Below the pieces are notes generated by a model. It was not told the DNA's origin. It saw only the letters and a program-made list of their open reading frames with translations, and did no database searches. Shown in pieces: positions 35,090-44,273 of a DNA stretch of 64,000 nucleotides; position 1 is the stretch's first letter, and the number at the start of each line of letters is the position of its first letter. The DNA is taken from contig JAGRIE010000008.1 in the NCBI GenBank assembly GCA_020443425.1, positions 78,678 through 142,677 of the forward strand, given 5' to 3'. The DNA is from Halioglobus sp. (lineage in GTDB: Bacteria > Pseudomonadota > Gammaproteobacteria > Pseudomonadales > Halieaceae). Position numbers and translations under genes: made by a program.

Positions 35090-36286
35090 CTAGTCAGAGC
35101 GCAGTGCCTCGATCGGATCAAGAGCGGCGGCGTTCATCGCCGGCGATATGCCCGCTGCCAGCCCCACCCCGCAACTGAGCGCCAACGACGCCAGCATATA
35201 CAGTGGCTGCAGGCTGATCGGCAGGCCGGGGGCGAAGGTGCCAAGTGCCACTACGAGCACCGCCACCAGGCCCAACCCCAGCAGTCCCCCCATCGCCGAC
35301 AACAACACGGCTTCGCCGAGAAATATCCAGAGTACCTGCTGGCGTGTGCAGCCCACGGCGCGCAGCAGGCCGATCTCCCCGGTGCGCTCTTTCAGCGCGG
35401 TTGTCATGATGGTGAGTACCCCGACGCCGCCGACGACCAGCGCCACGCCGCCCAGTGCGCCGACCGCCATTTTCAGCATCGACATTATCCTGTCCAGTGT
35501 GGAGAGCATATCCTGCTGTGTAAACAGCGTGAAATCCTCGTCACCGTGACGCCGGATCAGCAGCGCCCTGACGCGCTCGCGCATATCCTCCGAGGTGGTG
35601 GTTTCCCTGAACACCACATCGATCTCCATCAGGCTCTCCTTATTGAACATCTGCATTGCGAGGTCAGCCGGGATATAGATCGCGTCATCGAGGTCGAAGC
35701 CCAGCAACTGCCCCTTGCGCTCCATTACGCCGATGACGCGAAAGCGGGTGCCGCCGACGCGGACATAGCTGCCAAGCGCGTTGCGGTTGCGAAACAACTC
35801 CTCCCTGACACGGGCGCCAATCACGGCAAAATACCGCGAGTTCTCCAGCTCGCCCGGTGGCAGGAAACGACCCTGCGCGACATTGAAGCGCCACGCGCGG
35901 TCCATGTCCGGCCCGACGCCGATGACATCGGTGTCGCGGCTGTATCGCCCCGCTTCAATCTTCGCTGTGCCCTGTATCACTGGCACCACGGCATCCACAT
36001 GCGGCAGCTTCTGCAGGTGTGTGGCGTCGGCCAGCGACAGTGGGCGAATCGTTGTCAGCAAGCCGGCGATGCCGGCGGTGGTGGTTCTACCGGGGGTGAC
36101 TGCGATGATACGCGTCCCAAACTGCGAGAAGCTGTCCATCAGGTACACGCGTACACCCTCCCCGATAGAGGTGAGCAGCGTGACAGCCGCAATGCCGATG
36201 CTGATACCTAGGGCGGTCAGCAGGCTGCGCAGGCGAGCTGTTGTCACGGCGTGGAACACCCAGCGCAGCCAGTCACTCAACAACAT
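35090..36286 (-). CDS. MacB-like ABC transporter permease (second)
   Basis: A 398-residue inner membrane protein with the MacB/LolCE topology: one N-terminal helix (LLTALGISIGIAAVTLLTSI), a large periplasmic MacB_PCD domain, then three C-terminal helices forming the FtsX domain (GALGGVALVVGGVGVLTIM and so on). The coupling segment ERTGEIGLLRAVGCTRQQVL is typical. It lies seven bases from the preceding permease and completes a four-gene exporter. Substrate is unknown: peptides, lipoproteins, macrolide-like compounds or envelope lipids are known for the family. Confidence 0.9.
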   Translation of the reverse strand: MLLSDWLRWVFHAVTTARLRSLLTALGISIGIAAVTLLTSIGEGVRVYLMDSFSQFGTRIIAVTPGRTTTAGIAGLLTTIRPLSLADATHLQKLPHVDAVVPVIQGTAKIEAGRYSRDTDVIGVGPDMDRAWRFNVAQGRFLPPGELENSRYFAVIGARVREELFRNRNALGSYVRVGGTRFRVIGVMERKGQLLGFDLDDAIYIPADLAMQMFNKESLMEIDVVFRETTTSEDMRERVRALLIRRHGDEDFTLFTQQDMLSTLDRIMSMLKMAVGALGGVALVVGGVGVLTIMTTALKERTGEIGLLRAVGCTRQQVLWIFLGEAVLLSAMGGLLGLGLVAVLVVALGTFAPGLPISLQPLYMLASLALSCGVGLAAGISPAMNAAALDPIEALRSD

Positions 36287-36292
36287 GGTCTG

Positions 36293-37501
36293 TCACTTTT
36301 TGCCGAGGGCATCAACCGGCTCCATATTTGCGGCCTGTTGCGCCGGCAGCCAGGCGAACAGCAGCGCGGTTCCTACCGCCAGTGCGAGCGATGCCCACAG
36401 TGCCCAGGCGGGGGTGGCGAACGGCACGTCGGGATAGAGTTGCCGGCCGACCAGCACCAGCAGTTGTCCGGCCACAATGCCCAGCACCGCGCCAGCGGCG
36501 GCGACAAGGCCGGCCTCGGTGAGAAACAGTGTCCGCACCTGGGAGGCGGGGGCGCCCAGCGCCTTCAGCAGGCCGATTTCGGCAGTGCGCTGTTTCACTG
36601 ACATCAGCGTCACATTCATCACCAGTATGCCCGACACCACCAGGCTGATCGCACCGATGCCCGCCACGCCCAGCGTCATCACCCGCAGTATGCTGTCAAA
36701 GGTGGAAAGCATCGCATCCGGGCTGATCAGAGTGACGTCCAGGTCGCCGTTGTGCAGCGCCTGCATCTGTTTTTCGATCGCACTCTTGACGGTCTCCACC
36801 TGGTGGTTCTCCCTCACCTTCAGCATGACCCGAAACAGACCGTGTACATTGAATACGGCCTGCGCGGAGGCCACCGGAATGAAGACGGCTTCGCTGAGGT
36901 CGGCGCCGAAGGAATCACCGGTGCCCGCCAGTACCCCGACGACGCGGAAACGGTAGTCGTGCAGTCGTATCCACTGCCCCACGGCGCGGCCGCTGTCGAA
37001 CAGGGCCTCTTTCAGGGTCTGGCCGATCACGGCGACCTGCATGCCCTCGCCGAGTGCGAGCTCGGGCAGTGGGCTGCCCTGCGCAATCGCGAGGTCCCGC
37101 AGGGGAAAGAAAGCGGCGGTGGTGCCGATCACCATGCTGTCGCGCTCACGGGCGTTGAACGAGACCGGGCCATTGCCCAACACCATGGGCGCCAGTGCCG
37201 TGATACCGGGAACCGCCCGCTGCAGCACCTCCATCTCCTCCAGTGTGATGGCGTGCGCGGCAACCCCTGTCATCGGCGGCATGCCGCCGGTGGTTTCCTT
37301 CCTGCCGGGGATCATCACCACGGTATCTTTGCCGAGGTAGGCGAACTCGCCCAGCACATAGCCGCGCGCTCCCTCGCCCAGCGCCGTCAGCACAATCACC
37401 GCCGCGACCCCAAGGCTGACGGCAGTCAGCAGCATACTGCTGCGAAAGCGCTGGCGGCGCAGGGCGAGCAGGCTGAAGCGCAACAGATCGAATAGCCGCA
37501 C
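36293..37501 (-). CDS. MacB-like ABC transporter permease (first)
   Basis: A 402-residue permease of the same family: N-terminal helix (SMLLTAVSLGVAAVIVLTAL), periplasmic domain with a variable insertion, and a C-terminal FtsX domain (GIGAISLVVSGILVMNVTLM; KQRTAEIGLLKALGAPASQV). The stop lies two bases before the next gene's start region and follows the ATPase gene within three bases. With the second permease it would form a heterodimeric transmembrane part, as in LolCE, rather than a MacB homodimer. Confidence 0.9.
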   Translation of the reverse strand: MRLFDLLRFSLLALRRQRFRSSMLLTAVSLGVAAVIVLTALGEGARGYVLGEFAYLGKDTVVMIPGRKETTGGMPPMTGVAAHAITLEEMEVLQRAVPGITALAPMVLGNGPVSFNARERDSMVIGTTAAFFPLRDLAIAQGSPLPELALGEGMQVAVIGQTLKEALFDSGRAVGQWIRLHDYRFRVVGVLAGTGDSFGADLSEAVFIPVASAQAVFNVHGLFRVMLKVRENHQVETVKSAIEKQMQALHNGDLDVTLISPDAMLSTFDSILRVMTLGVAGIGAISLVVSGILVMNVTLMSVKQRTAEIGLLKALGAPASQVRTLFLTEAGLVAAAGAVLGIVAGQLLVLVGRQLYPDVPFATPAWALWASLALAVGTALLFAWLPAQQAANMEPVDALGKK

Positions 37502-37503
37502 CG

Positions 37504-38190
37504 TCAGGCCGCTTCTTCATCGTTGAGGTCGCTGTCGACAGCGCCGTCCACCATGCGAATGCGCCGTGTCGCGCGCTCGCCCATGCTGAGGTCGTGCGTG
37601 ACAACCAACAGGGTGATGCCCTCGCGGTTCAGTGTCTCCAAAATCTCGGTGACCTCTTTGCCGGAACGCGAATCGAGGTTGCCGGTGGGCTCGTCGGCCA
37701 GCAGGATGGCTGGCTTCATCACTATGGAGCGCCCGATGGCGACGCGTTGTCGCTCGCCGCCAGACAACTGGTTCGGGAGGTGGTGCGCGCGTCCGGCAAT
37801 ACCAAGTTTATCCAGGATGCCGGCCACCAGCGGGTGGCGCTCTCGGGCGGGCACCCCGGCCAGCATCAGGGGCATCTCCACATTCTCCCTGGCGGTGAGT
37901 CGCGCAATCAAATGGTAGGACTGGAACACAAACCCGATCTGTTCCCGGCGCAGGCGGGCGCGTTCATTCTCATCGAGTGTCCCGGTATCGACGCCGTTGA
38001 GCGAGTAGCGTCCGCTGTCGGGGCGATCCAGCAGCCCCAGCATATTCAGCAGGGTGGATTTGCCGGAACCGGAAGGCCCCATGACGGATACATACTCGCC
38101 CTGCCCGATCTGCAGGGTGATGTTGTTCAGCGCGTGTACCGTGCTGTCTCCGAGCGTGAATGTCTTGTTGACGCCGCAGATATCAATCAT
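37504..38190 (-). CDS. ABC transporter ATP-binding subunit (LolD/MacB type)
   Basis: A 228-residue ATPase beginning at ATG 38190 (MIDICGVNKTFTLG). It has Walker A GPSGSGKST, Q-loop FVFQSYHLI, signature LSGGERQRVAIGRS, Walker B ILLADEPTGNLD and a switch histidine in VVTHD. This is the LolD/MacB/FtsE subfamily that drives mechanotransmission rather than classical import. Its start overlaps the adaptor gene by eight bases, so the two are coupled. The upstream start at 38253 would extend into the adaptor and is rejected. Confidence 0.95.
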   Translation of the reverse strand: MIDICGVNKTFTLGDSTVHALNNITLQIGQGEYVSVMGPSGSGKSTLLNMLGLLDRPDSGRYSLNGVDTGTLDENERARLRREQIGFVFQSYHLIARLTARENVEMPLMLAGVPARERHPLVAGILDKLGIAGRAHHLPNQLSGGERQRVAIGRSIVMKPAILLADEPTGNLDSRSGKEVTEILETLNREGITLLVVTHDLSMGERATRRIRMVDGAVDSDLNDEEAA

Positions 38191-39319
38191 CCCGTGGCAC
38201 CACCTCCAGGCCGTCGGCAAGGCCGGGGACATCCAGTGACAGCACGATTTCATCGCCCGGTTGCAGGTTGGCTGTCACTTCGGTGAAGTTCCAGTTGCGC
38301 AGCCCTGTGTCGATAGACAGTAACTCCAGTGTCCCGGTGACGCGGTTGTAGCGATAGACCTCGTCATTGTCCATCACGGCTTCGGTCGGGATGCGCACCA
38401 CATCCGGGTGTGTGTCCAGAATGATATCGATGTCCGCACTGTAGCCGACCAGCAGTCGCTCGCGCACGGCCGGGTCGTCAAACACCACATCGACCTCCAC
38501 CGTGCGCGCCTGCTTTTCAAGGTCCAGCACATAGGGAGCGATGCGGTCCAGGGTGCCGGCAAAGGTCTCGCCGCGAAAAGCGTCGAGGTTGATGCGCGCG
38601 GGCAGGCCGCGCTGCAACGCGCCGGCATCCACCTCATCGATGGGCGCGGTCACGTACAGGCAGCTGTAGTCGATCAGGTCGACCGCCGGCGGCGTGGCAA
38701 CACCGGGTGGGGAGGGGGTGACGTATTCGCCGACCTCGCCGTTGATCTCGGCGACGATGCCGGCAAACGGTGCGCGCAGGAAGGTTTCGTCCAGTAGCAC
38801 ATTGTTGATCTCCAGGTTGGCCGCGGCAACCTGCTCCTCATCGCGTGCCGCCTGACAGGCAAAGGCACTGCCCTGGGCCTTGGTGCGGCCGAGCTCGGTG
38901 GCTTCCCTGGAGGCCAGCTTTCTAGCCAGCAGTGTGTCCAGGCGGGTCGCTTCGCGCTGCGCATTCTCGGATTCCACGCAGATTTTCTCGGCGCTGTGGC
39001 GCGCGGACTGCAACCTGGCGCTGGCCTGGGCCTGCATCGCCCTGCGATCCTTGTTCCACAGGGACAGCAGTACCTGCCCGCTTTCGACCCGGTCACCCTC
39101 GTCGACCAGCAGGGAGTCGACCCTGCCACCGCTCGGCATGGACAGTTTCGAGCGACGGCAGGCTTCAACCGTACCGGCACGGGTATTGGAGACGGTTTTC
39201 TCCACAGTACCCCGCGCCACCGTATGCAGCAGGACCTGGGCCGGCGGTTGCCTGCCCATGAACCAGATCGCCAGCACCGCCACGGCGACAATGATCAGTA
39301 GAGCGATGACTTTTCTCAC
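38183..39319 (-). CDS. HlyD/MacA-like periplasmic adaptor of the ABC exporter
   Basis: A 378-residue membrane fusion protein with one N-terminal membrane anchor (VIALLIIVAVAVLAIWFMG). The lipoyl-type half motifs are visible: GGRVDSLLVDEGDRVESGQV and APFAGIVAEINGEVGEYV. Between them lies a helical hairpin (residues about 95-165), then beta-barrel domains. It would link the ATPase-permease complex to an outer membrane TolC-like channel, which is not encoded here. First gene of the exporter operon; the 216 bases upstream, up to the YebC-type gene, hold no gene. Confidence 0.88.
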   Translation of the reverse strand: MRKVIALLIIVAVAVLAIWFMGRQPPAQVLLHTVARGTVEKTVSNTRAGTVEACRRSKLSMPSGGRVDSLLVDEGDRVESGQVLLSLWNKDRRAMQAQASARLQSARHSAEKICVESENAQREATRLDTLLARKLASREATELGRTKAQGSAFACQAARDEEQVAAANLEINNVLLDETFLRAPFAGIVAEINGEVGEYVTPSPPGVATPPAVDLIDYSCLYVTAPIDEVDAGALQRGLPARINLDAFRGETFAGTLDRIAPYVLDLEKQARTVEVDVVFDDPAVRERLLVGYSADIDIILDTHPDVVRIPTEAVMDNDEVYRYNRVTGTLELLSIDTGLRNWNFTEVTANLQPGDEIVLSLDVPGLADGLEVVPRDD

Positions 39320-39535
39320 TCGCGAGTGACCCCCGTCAGCAAAGCGTGCCCCATTATGCGGCGTGCGCCCGACATTTTCGACGATTTATGTCAAGGCTTG
39401 CGGTGGGCGGGCGATCGGGGGCAGAGGTATCCGGGCGTGAGAAAGTCCGCGAGCCTCACTGGATACTGCACGCGTCAGCGATTATATTGCTGCCCTTGAC
39501 CGTCTATCTGAATTTACCAACCACGGAGTATCGCT

Positions 39536-40249
39536 ATGGGCAGGGCCTATCAGAATCGCAAGGAGTCGATGGCTAAAACGTCTGATATGAAAGCGCGGGT
39601 TTACAGCCGCTATGCGCGTGAAATCTACGTGTCAGCCAAATCCGGGGGGGTGGATCCCACCGCGAACCTGTCACTGCGCAGTGTCATTGAGCGGGCAAAG
39701 CGCGCCCAGGTGCCGGCCCATGTCATTGAGAAGGCACTGGACAAGGCGCGCGGTGTGGGTGGTGAGGATTTCGCCACGGCACGTTATGAGGGCTTCGGCC
39801 CGGGTGGCAGCGCGGTCATTGTCGACTGCCTCACCGATAATCCAAACCGCACTTTCGGCGATGTCCGCCAGTGCTTTAACAAGACCAAATGCAAACTCGG
39901 TTCCCCCGGCAGTGTCAGTCACCTGTTCGATCACAGCGCGATCCTGGTGTTTGCCGGTGACGATGAAGAGGCGGCACTGGAGGCGCTGGTGATGGCCGAT
40001 GTCGATGTTGCCGATATCGAATGTGACGACGGCAAGATTACGGTGTTCGCCCCGCATACCGATTACTTCAAGGCAAAGCAGGCGCTGCAGGATGCGTTTG
40101 AGGGTATTGAGTTTGAGGTGGACGATATCCAGTTCGTACCGCAGGCGAGTGTGGCGCTCAGTGACGAGGAGCAGGGCGTGCTGGAAACCCTTGTCGATAT
40201 GCTCGATTATTTGGAGGATGTCCAGAACGTCTACCACAACGCCGGGTGA
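39536..40249 (+). CDS. YebC/PmpR-family transcription/translation regulator (YeeN-like)
   Basis: A 237-residue protein starting MGRAYQNRKESMAKTSDMKA. The TACO1/YebC fold shows as YSRYAREIYVSAKSGGVDPT, LRSVIERAKRAQVPAHVIEK and YEGFGPGGSAVIVDCLTDNP. The first residues (MGRAYQNRK) match the YeeN branch rather than canonical YebC (MAGHSKWANI). Family members regulate transcription or relieve ribosome stalling at proline runs. Standalone gene. An upstream CGGAGT ribosome site lies ten bases before the ATG. Confidence 0.93.
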   Translation: MGRAYQNRKESMAKTSDMKARVYSRYAREIYVSAKSGGVDPTANLSLRSVIERAKRAQVPAHVIEKALDKARGVGGEDFATARYEGFGPGGSAVIVDCLTDNPNRTFGDVRQCFNKTKCKLGSPGSVSHLFDHSAILVFAGDDEEAALEALVMADVDVADIECDDGKITVFAPHTDYFKAKQALQDAFEGIEFEVDDIQFVPQASVALSDEEQGVLETLVDMLDYLEDVQNVYHNAG

Positions 40250-40354
40250 CGCCTGACGGTGAGGGTGTTATATTTCCACGTACTGGCGCTGTGCCTGTCT
40301 TTTCCAGGACACAGTGCCGCCCTTGGCCCAACTGGATACACTATGGAGATGTTT

Positions 40355-40936
40355 ATGAAGACTAAGAAATTGCTAGGTTCACTGTCCCTTGCCCTGGTGA
40401 CTGTTGCTCTGGTCGGTTGTGGCGAAGAGAAAAAGCAGGAAGCTGAGCAATCAGTGAAAGAAGCGGCTGCCACTGTCACCGAGAAAACCAAGGAAGCCGC
40501 AAGTTCAGTCGGTGATATGGCGAAGAGCGCTTACAGCGAAACCAAGGAAGCCGCCAGCGATGCCTATGATGCGACAGCCAAAGCTGCCGATAAGGCTGCG
40601 GACGCCACCTCTGATGCCGCCAGCGATGCTTACGATGCCACCAAGGATGCCGCCGGTGATGCTTACGATGCCACCAAAGACGCGGCCAGCGACGCAGCGG
40701 ATTCCGCCAGTGACATGGCTGACGACGCTACCGACAGCGTGAAAGACGCAGCTGACAAGGCCGGTGATATGGCCGGTGACGCCGCCGACAGTGTCAAGGA
40801 TGCCGCCAGCGACGCCGCTGACAGCGCCGGTGATATGGCTGACGATGCCACGGATGACGTCAAGGATGCCGCCAAGGCAACCGCTGATTCAGCCAAGAAA
40901 GCTGCAGAGAAAGCGAAAAAGGCAATGGAAAACTAG
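40355..40936 (+). CDS. Ala/Asp/Lys repeat lipoprotein (LEA-like helical repeats)
   Basis: A 193-residue lipoprotein starting at ATG 40355, six bases after GGAG. Signal and lipobox are SLALVTVALVGC. The mature chain is almost entirely an amphipathic repeat of about 11 residues built from A, D, K, S and T: for example DAASDAYDATKDAAGDAYDA, then DSASDMADDATDSVKDAADK. This resembles group-3 LEA or apolipoprotein-like helices that form long coiled coils and stabilise membranes or proteins during desiccation or osmotic stress. It ends with a lysine-rich tail (KKAAEKAKKAMEN). Function is inferred from composition only. A strong terminator hairpin follows at 40946. Confidence 0.85.
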   Translation: MKTKKLLGSLSLALVTVALVGCGEEKKQEAEQSVKEAAATVTEKTKEAASSVGDMAKSAYSETKEAASDAYDATAKAADKAADATSDAASDAYDATKDAAGDAYDATKDAASDAADSASDMADDATDSVKDAADKAGDMAGDAADSVKDAASDAADSAGDMADDATDDVKDAAKATADSAKKAAEKAKKAMEN

Positions 40937-40945
40937 CGTTGCAAA

Positions 40946-40980
40946 CGGGCACCGCACTGCCGCTGGCAGCGCGGTGCCCG
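40946..40980. terminator. Hairpin after the repeat lipoprotein gene
   Basis: CGGGCACCGC (40946-40955) and GCGGTGCCCG (40971-40980) are perfect 10-base arms with a 15-base loop, between the convergent genes ending at 40936 and 41006. A GTCTGTT tail follows rather than a pure T tract. It may serve both directions. Confidence 0.7.
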
Positions 40981-41005
40981 GTCTGTTCCGCCCTTCAGGC
41001 GTGAA

Positions 41006-41989
41006 CTATGCGAAAGTCTGCTGCAGGAGTTCGAACGAGCGCTTGCGGTCCTCCAGGTAATACATGTTGGTAACGGCCATAATCTCGTCAGCCTGATGCA
41101 GCGCGGCGAGTTCTTCAATGCGCTGCCTGACCTGTTCCGGTGTACCGGAGGCGCGGCTGTTTTCACGGCTGGCAATAAAGGCCTGCTCATGCGGCCCCAC
41201 CGGGTAATTCAACGCCTCCTGCGGCGTCAGTGACTGGCCATTCGACTGGCCGGTGAAAAAGCGAAACAGATTCAGGTCATAGGTCAGTTGCAAGGCGCTG
41301 GCCTGCTCTTCCGTGTCTGCACAGAATACACTCAGGGTCAGGATCGCGTAGGGCTGTGGCTGGAGCGCACTCGGTTGGAAATGCGATTTATAGAGCCCGA
41401 TCAACCTGCTGTCCGCCTGCGGGTTGATAAAAAGCCCCAGGTTGTACGGCAGGCCGCGCTGTGCCGCCAGCACGGCGCTGTCGGGGCTGGAGCCCAGCAT
41501 CCACAGCGGCAGGTCGGGTGGCGGCCGGGGGCTGACAACCGGGCGGGCAGAGTCTGACCACAGGTATTCACTGAGTTTCGCCGTGAGTGCCGGGAAGGCC
41601 TCGAACTTCGGGCGCCCGTCAGTGGCCAGCGCGACCGCAGTGGACATATCCGCCCCCGGTGCCCGACCGATACCGAGGTCGACGCGGCCCGGGTAGAGGT
41701 TGGCCAGCAGCGAGAATACCTCGGCAATTTTATAGGGGCTGTAGTGCGGTAACATGATGCCGCCGGAACCGATGCGGATACTCCTTGTCGCAGCTCCCAC
41801 TGCCGCCAGCAATACCTCCGGTGCGCTGCCGGCCACCGACGGGAAAGCGTGGTGCTCAGACACCCAGAAGCGCTTGTAGCCGAGTTGTTCACACCACTGC
41901 GCCATCTGCAGCGTTTCCTGCAGCGCTGCGCCCACCTGTTCGGGCGAGCGCGCCAGCGATTGATCCAGTACCGACAGTGCCAGCGCCAT
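41006..41989 (-). CDS. LLM-class flavin-dependent oxidoreductase (MsnO8-like)
   Basis: A 327-residue luciferase-like protein. ALALSVLDQSLARSPEQVGA at the N-terminus, RFWVSEHHAFPSVAGSAPEV, then RIGSGGIMLPHYSPYKIAEV and YPGRVDLGIGRAPGAD are diagnostic of the MsnO8/YhbW group of FMN-dependent LLM oxidoreductases. It is unlike the LLM protein at 17247. The stop of the downstream patatin-like gene's frame does not overlap it; the patatin gene sits upstream on the same strand with four bases between, so they are likely co-transcribed. Substrate unknown. Confidence 0.9.
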   Translation of the reverse strand: MALALSVLDQSLARSPEQVGAALQETLQMAQWCEQLGYKRFWVSEHHAFPSVAGSAPEVLLAAVGAATRSIRIGSGGIMLPHYSPYKIAEVFSLLANLYPGRVDLGIGRAPGADMSTAVALATDGRPKFEAFPALTAKLSEYLWSDSARPVVSPRPPPDLPLWMLGSSPDSAVLAAQRGLPYNLGLFINPQADSRLIGLYKSHFQPSALQPQPYAILTLSVFCADTEEQASALQLTYDLNLFRFFTGQSNGQSLTPQEALNYPVGPHEQAFIASRENSRASGTPEQVRQRIEELAALHQADEIMAVTNMYYLEDRKRSFELLQQTFA

Positions 41990-41993
41990 CAGC

Positions 41994-43202
41994 CTATGGC
42001 CCCTGCAGGTTCAGTGCATTGAGATCCACCTTTGTCCACGCTTCCCCGTTGAGGGCGCGACGGTAGCCGAATTCAAACAGCGCAGACATATAAGACGGAT
42101 CGAAAAGTTCTTCGGCGGGGTCAGCGGGCGCTGTCCCCGGTATCCAGGTGAGCTCCAGGTCGACGCCGTCGCGCTGGGTTATGGCTGCAATTCTGAACGC
42201 ATCGCCAATGCCCTGCGTCCGGATGAGCGACTCCACCGAGCGGGCGCCGATATTCGTCAGGCGCGCCTTCACCGGTTTATAAGCGGGTTGCAACCGGGAG
42301 TTGCGAATAACATAGGCTGTCGGTGTGCCCTTGATGTCCAGTTGTTGGTGCAGTTTGGAAAAGTTGGTGCGGGTCGGATAGAGGAACATCTGCGCCGAGG
42401 TGCCACCGTCCACATGCATTTCATCGTAGGTTTGGCCGTCCGGGGTTTGTACTTTGATATAGGCGGGCGGGAACACACCTGGAATGGACGCCGATGCCAG
42501 CAGGATCTGGCGGATGAGTTTGCCGGCATCGGGGTGATCGCTGTTGGCGATACGCCCGATGTTCCAGATCACCGGGCGACCGGCATCCAGGTCTGTGGTG
42601 GCAATGCTCAGTATCCGGCCTTTGCGGTACTCGGCGGCTATTTCCGCGATCATCTCATCCGTCACATACTCCTGCAGCATGGCCATCAGTGGCGCATTGT
42701 CAGTGACAGAGTCTCCGCGAATAATGGAAAAAACACCGCGCCGGAAAAAAATACGCGAACTGTCCAGCGTGGTGTAGAGCAGTTTGAGCTGGTCGTCGTA
42801 TTTCTCTCCGAGAAATGCAAATGGCGCGGTCAGTGCGCCGGTGCTGACGCCTGTGACCATCGTGAATTGCGGCCGCGTGCCAAGCGCGCTCCAGCCCACC
42901 AGCACGCCCGCCCCGTAGGCACCGTCGGCGCCACCTCCGGAAATCGCCAGGTAGTTGTGCTCGGTATGCATGATGCCGCTGAAATCGCGCTGCAGTGCTT
43001 CCGGGTCAGACGGCAGCATGGAGGCCTGCTGCCCGTCCGACTGGTGATCGCCCCATATGCGCAGGTCCTGCCTGCCCAGTACGCTGACCTGGGTGTACTG
43101 GTCGGCCGGTACGGGGTTGCGCAATATGGCCGAGCAGGCGCTCAACATCACGCAGCAGGTGAAGAGCAGCAGGGCGCGGTATGTGGCGGTGGTCGTCGAC
43201 AT
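41994..43202 (-). CDS. Patatin-like phospholipase lipoprotein
   Basis: A 402-residue lipoprotein with lipobox MLSAC (Cys23). The patatin domain shows the oxyanion loop GGGADGAYGAG, the nucleophile elbow GVSTGAL (GxSxG, serine about residue 142) and the catalytic aspartate in MHVDGGTSAQMF (DGG). It would be an acyl hydrolase acting on phospholipids or other lipids at the inner face of the outer membrane or in the periplasm. Patatin lipoproteins of this kind occur in many gammaproteobacteria with undefined roles. First gene of a two-gene unit with the LLM oxidoreductase. Confidence 0.9.
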   Translation of the reverse strand: MSTTTATYRALLLFTCCVMLSACSAILRNPVPADQYTQVSVLGRQDLRIWGDHQSDGQQASMLPSDPEALQRDFSGIMHTEHNYLAISGGGADGAYGAGVLVGWSALGTRPQFTMVTGVSTGALTAPFAFLGEKYDDQLKLLYTTLDSSRIFFRRGVFSIIRGDSVTDNAPLMAMLQEYVTDEMIAEIAAEYRKGRILSIATTDLDAGRPVIWNIGRIANSDHPDAGKLIRQILLASASIPGVFPPAYIKVQTPDGQTYDEMHVDGGTSAQMFLYPTRTNFSKLHQQLDIKGTPTAYVIRNSRLQPAYKPVKARLTNIGARSVESLIRTQGIGDAFRIAAITQRDGVDLELTWIPGTAPADPAEELFDPSYMSALFEFGYRRALNGEAWTKVDLNALNLQGP

Positions 43203-43282
43203 GGAGCGCGATCATCGCACGCTATCGCGCAGGTGCCAAGTTACATGGGGCTGCCGAGAGCATCGGGTGGTAATATGCGGCG

Positions 43283-43711
43283 ATGGAATTTCTCTCAACC
43301 TGGCAACAACCCTTGCTGTGGGCCAGCGGGCTATCGCTGCTTGCAGTGGTTGCGACCCTTATCGCCGTACCCTGGATCGTGGTCCGTTTGCCCCACGATT
43401 ATTTCAGTCGCGAGGACCGGGTGGCTTGGCGCACGTCGCCAGGCCGGCCGATAGTGGTGCTGGTGCTGGGCGTGCTGAAAAGCCTGCTGGGGTTCTTGTT
43501 AATTGTCCTGGGGCTGATCATGCTGTTGACGCCGGGGCAGGGCATACTCACCGTGCTGATCGGCTTCCTGCTGATGGATTTTCCCGGCAAATACCGGGTA
43601 GAGCGCTGGCTGGTGTTGCGCCCCGGTGTGTTGCGGGGGCTGAACTGGCTGCGGCAGCGGCGAGGGCACCAGCCGTTTGATGTGCCCGGTGGCAGCCGGC
43701 AGCCGGAATAG
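43283..43711 (+). CDS. Small inner membrane protein of the PGPGW type
   Basis: A 142-residue protein with an N-terminal helix (LLWASGLSLLAVVATLIAVP) and a second hydrophobic region of two helices with the signature LGLIMLLTPGQGILTVLIGF. The loop after it, MDFPGKYRVERWLVLRPGVL, is positively charged and conserved in this group (putative transmembrane protein PGPGW, PF09656). Function unknown. A single gene, divergent from the patatin gene. Confidence 0.75.
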   Translation: MEFLSTWQQPLLWASGLSLLAVVATLIAVPWIVVRLPHDYFSREDRVAWRTSPGRPIVVLVLGVLKSLLGFLLIVLGLIMLLTPGQGILTVLIGFLLMDFPGKYRVERWLVLRPGVLRGLNWLRQRRGHQPFDVPGGSRQPE

Positions 43712-43786
43712 TAGGGCTTGCCAGTCGGCCTGTTTGCGTTATCCTGAGAACATCCTTTTCGATTGTCACCTATGAGGTTTCACTAT

Positions 43787-44206
43787 ATGCGTGCAAAGAA
43801 CTTTTTCCGGGCTGCTGTCGCCGCACTATCCGTGTGCCTACTTTCAAGTGCTGCCGTCGCCCAGGGCGAGGGCACGCAGACCGGCTGGCTGGAACTGGTG
43901 AAAGGCTCCCGCGATGATACCGTTGGTGCCGAACTGGTGAATATTGAAGACGGTGATACCGCCGACACGCAGAAAATTACGCTGGCCATCCCCAAGGCTT
44001 CAGTGGTGAACCGCAATGACATCGAGGAGGTCGTGGTGATCGGGCAGCGGCCACCCGCACCGGAGAAGCCGAAGCCGGTAAAATTTTCCTATGAGTGGGT
44101 GTCGGATTACGACAATGACAACTATGGCCTGGTCATTCACCTGGGCAAGGACACCAACTGGCCCATCCGGCTGTACCTCAACTCCGCCCCCGGGTTTATC
44201 GATTAG
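43787..44206 (+). CDS. Small secreted protein of unknown function
   Basis: A 139-residue exported protein. ATG 43787 follows GAGG by nine bases; the signal peptide MRAKNFFRAAVAALSVCLLS ends near AVAQ. The mature sequence is acidic, with a stretch ETGDTADTQKITLAIPK-like around residues 55-70 and a charged motif NRNDIEEVVVIGQRPPAPEK. I do not recognise the family. VVVIGQRPPAPEK resembles the start of TonB-receptor or carboxypeptidase-associated N-termini only superficially. Convergent with the next gene. Confidence 0.65.
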   Translation: MRAKNFFRAAVAALSVCLLSSAAVAQGEGTQTGWLELVKGSRDDTVGAELVNIEDGDTADTQKITLAIPKASVVNRNDIEEVVVIGQRPPAPEKPKPVKFSYEWVSDYDNDNYGLVIHLGKDTNWPIRLYLNSAPGFID

Positions 44207-44273
44207 CGCCCGTTGCCGGCGGGCTTGCGGCGCAACGCAGGCAGCGCAGAGGCTGGTGGGCAAATCACCCGGC

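Noticed and set aside
35057-36211. 384-codon plus-strand frame opposite the ABC permease
   Set aside because: Shadow; the minus strand has permease helices and operon context.
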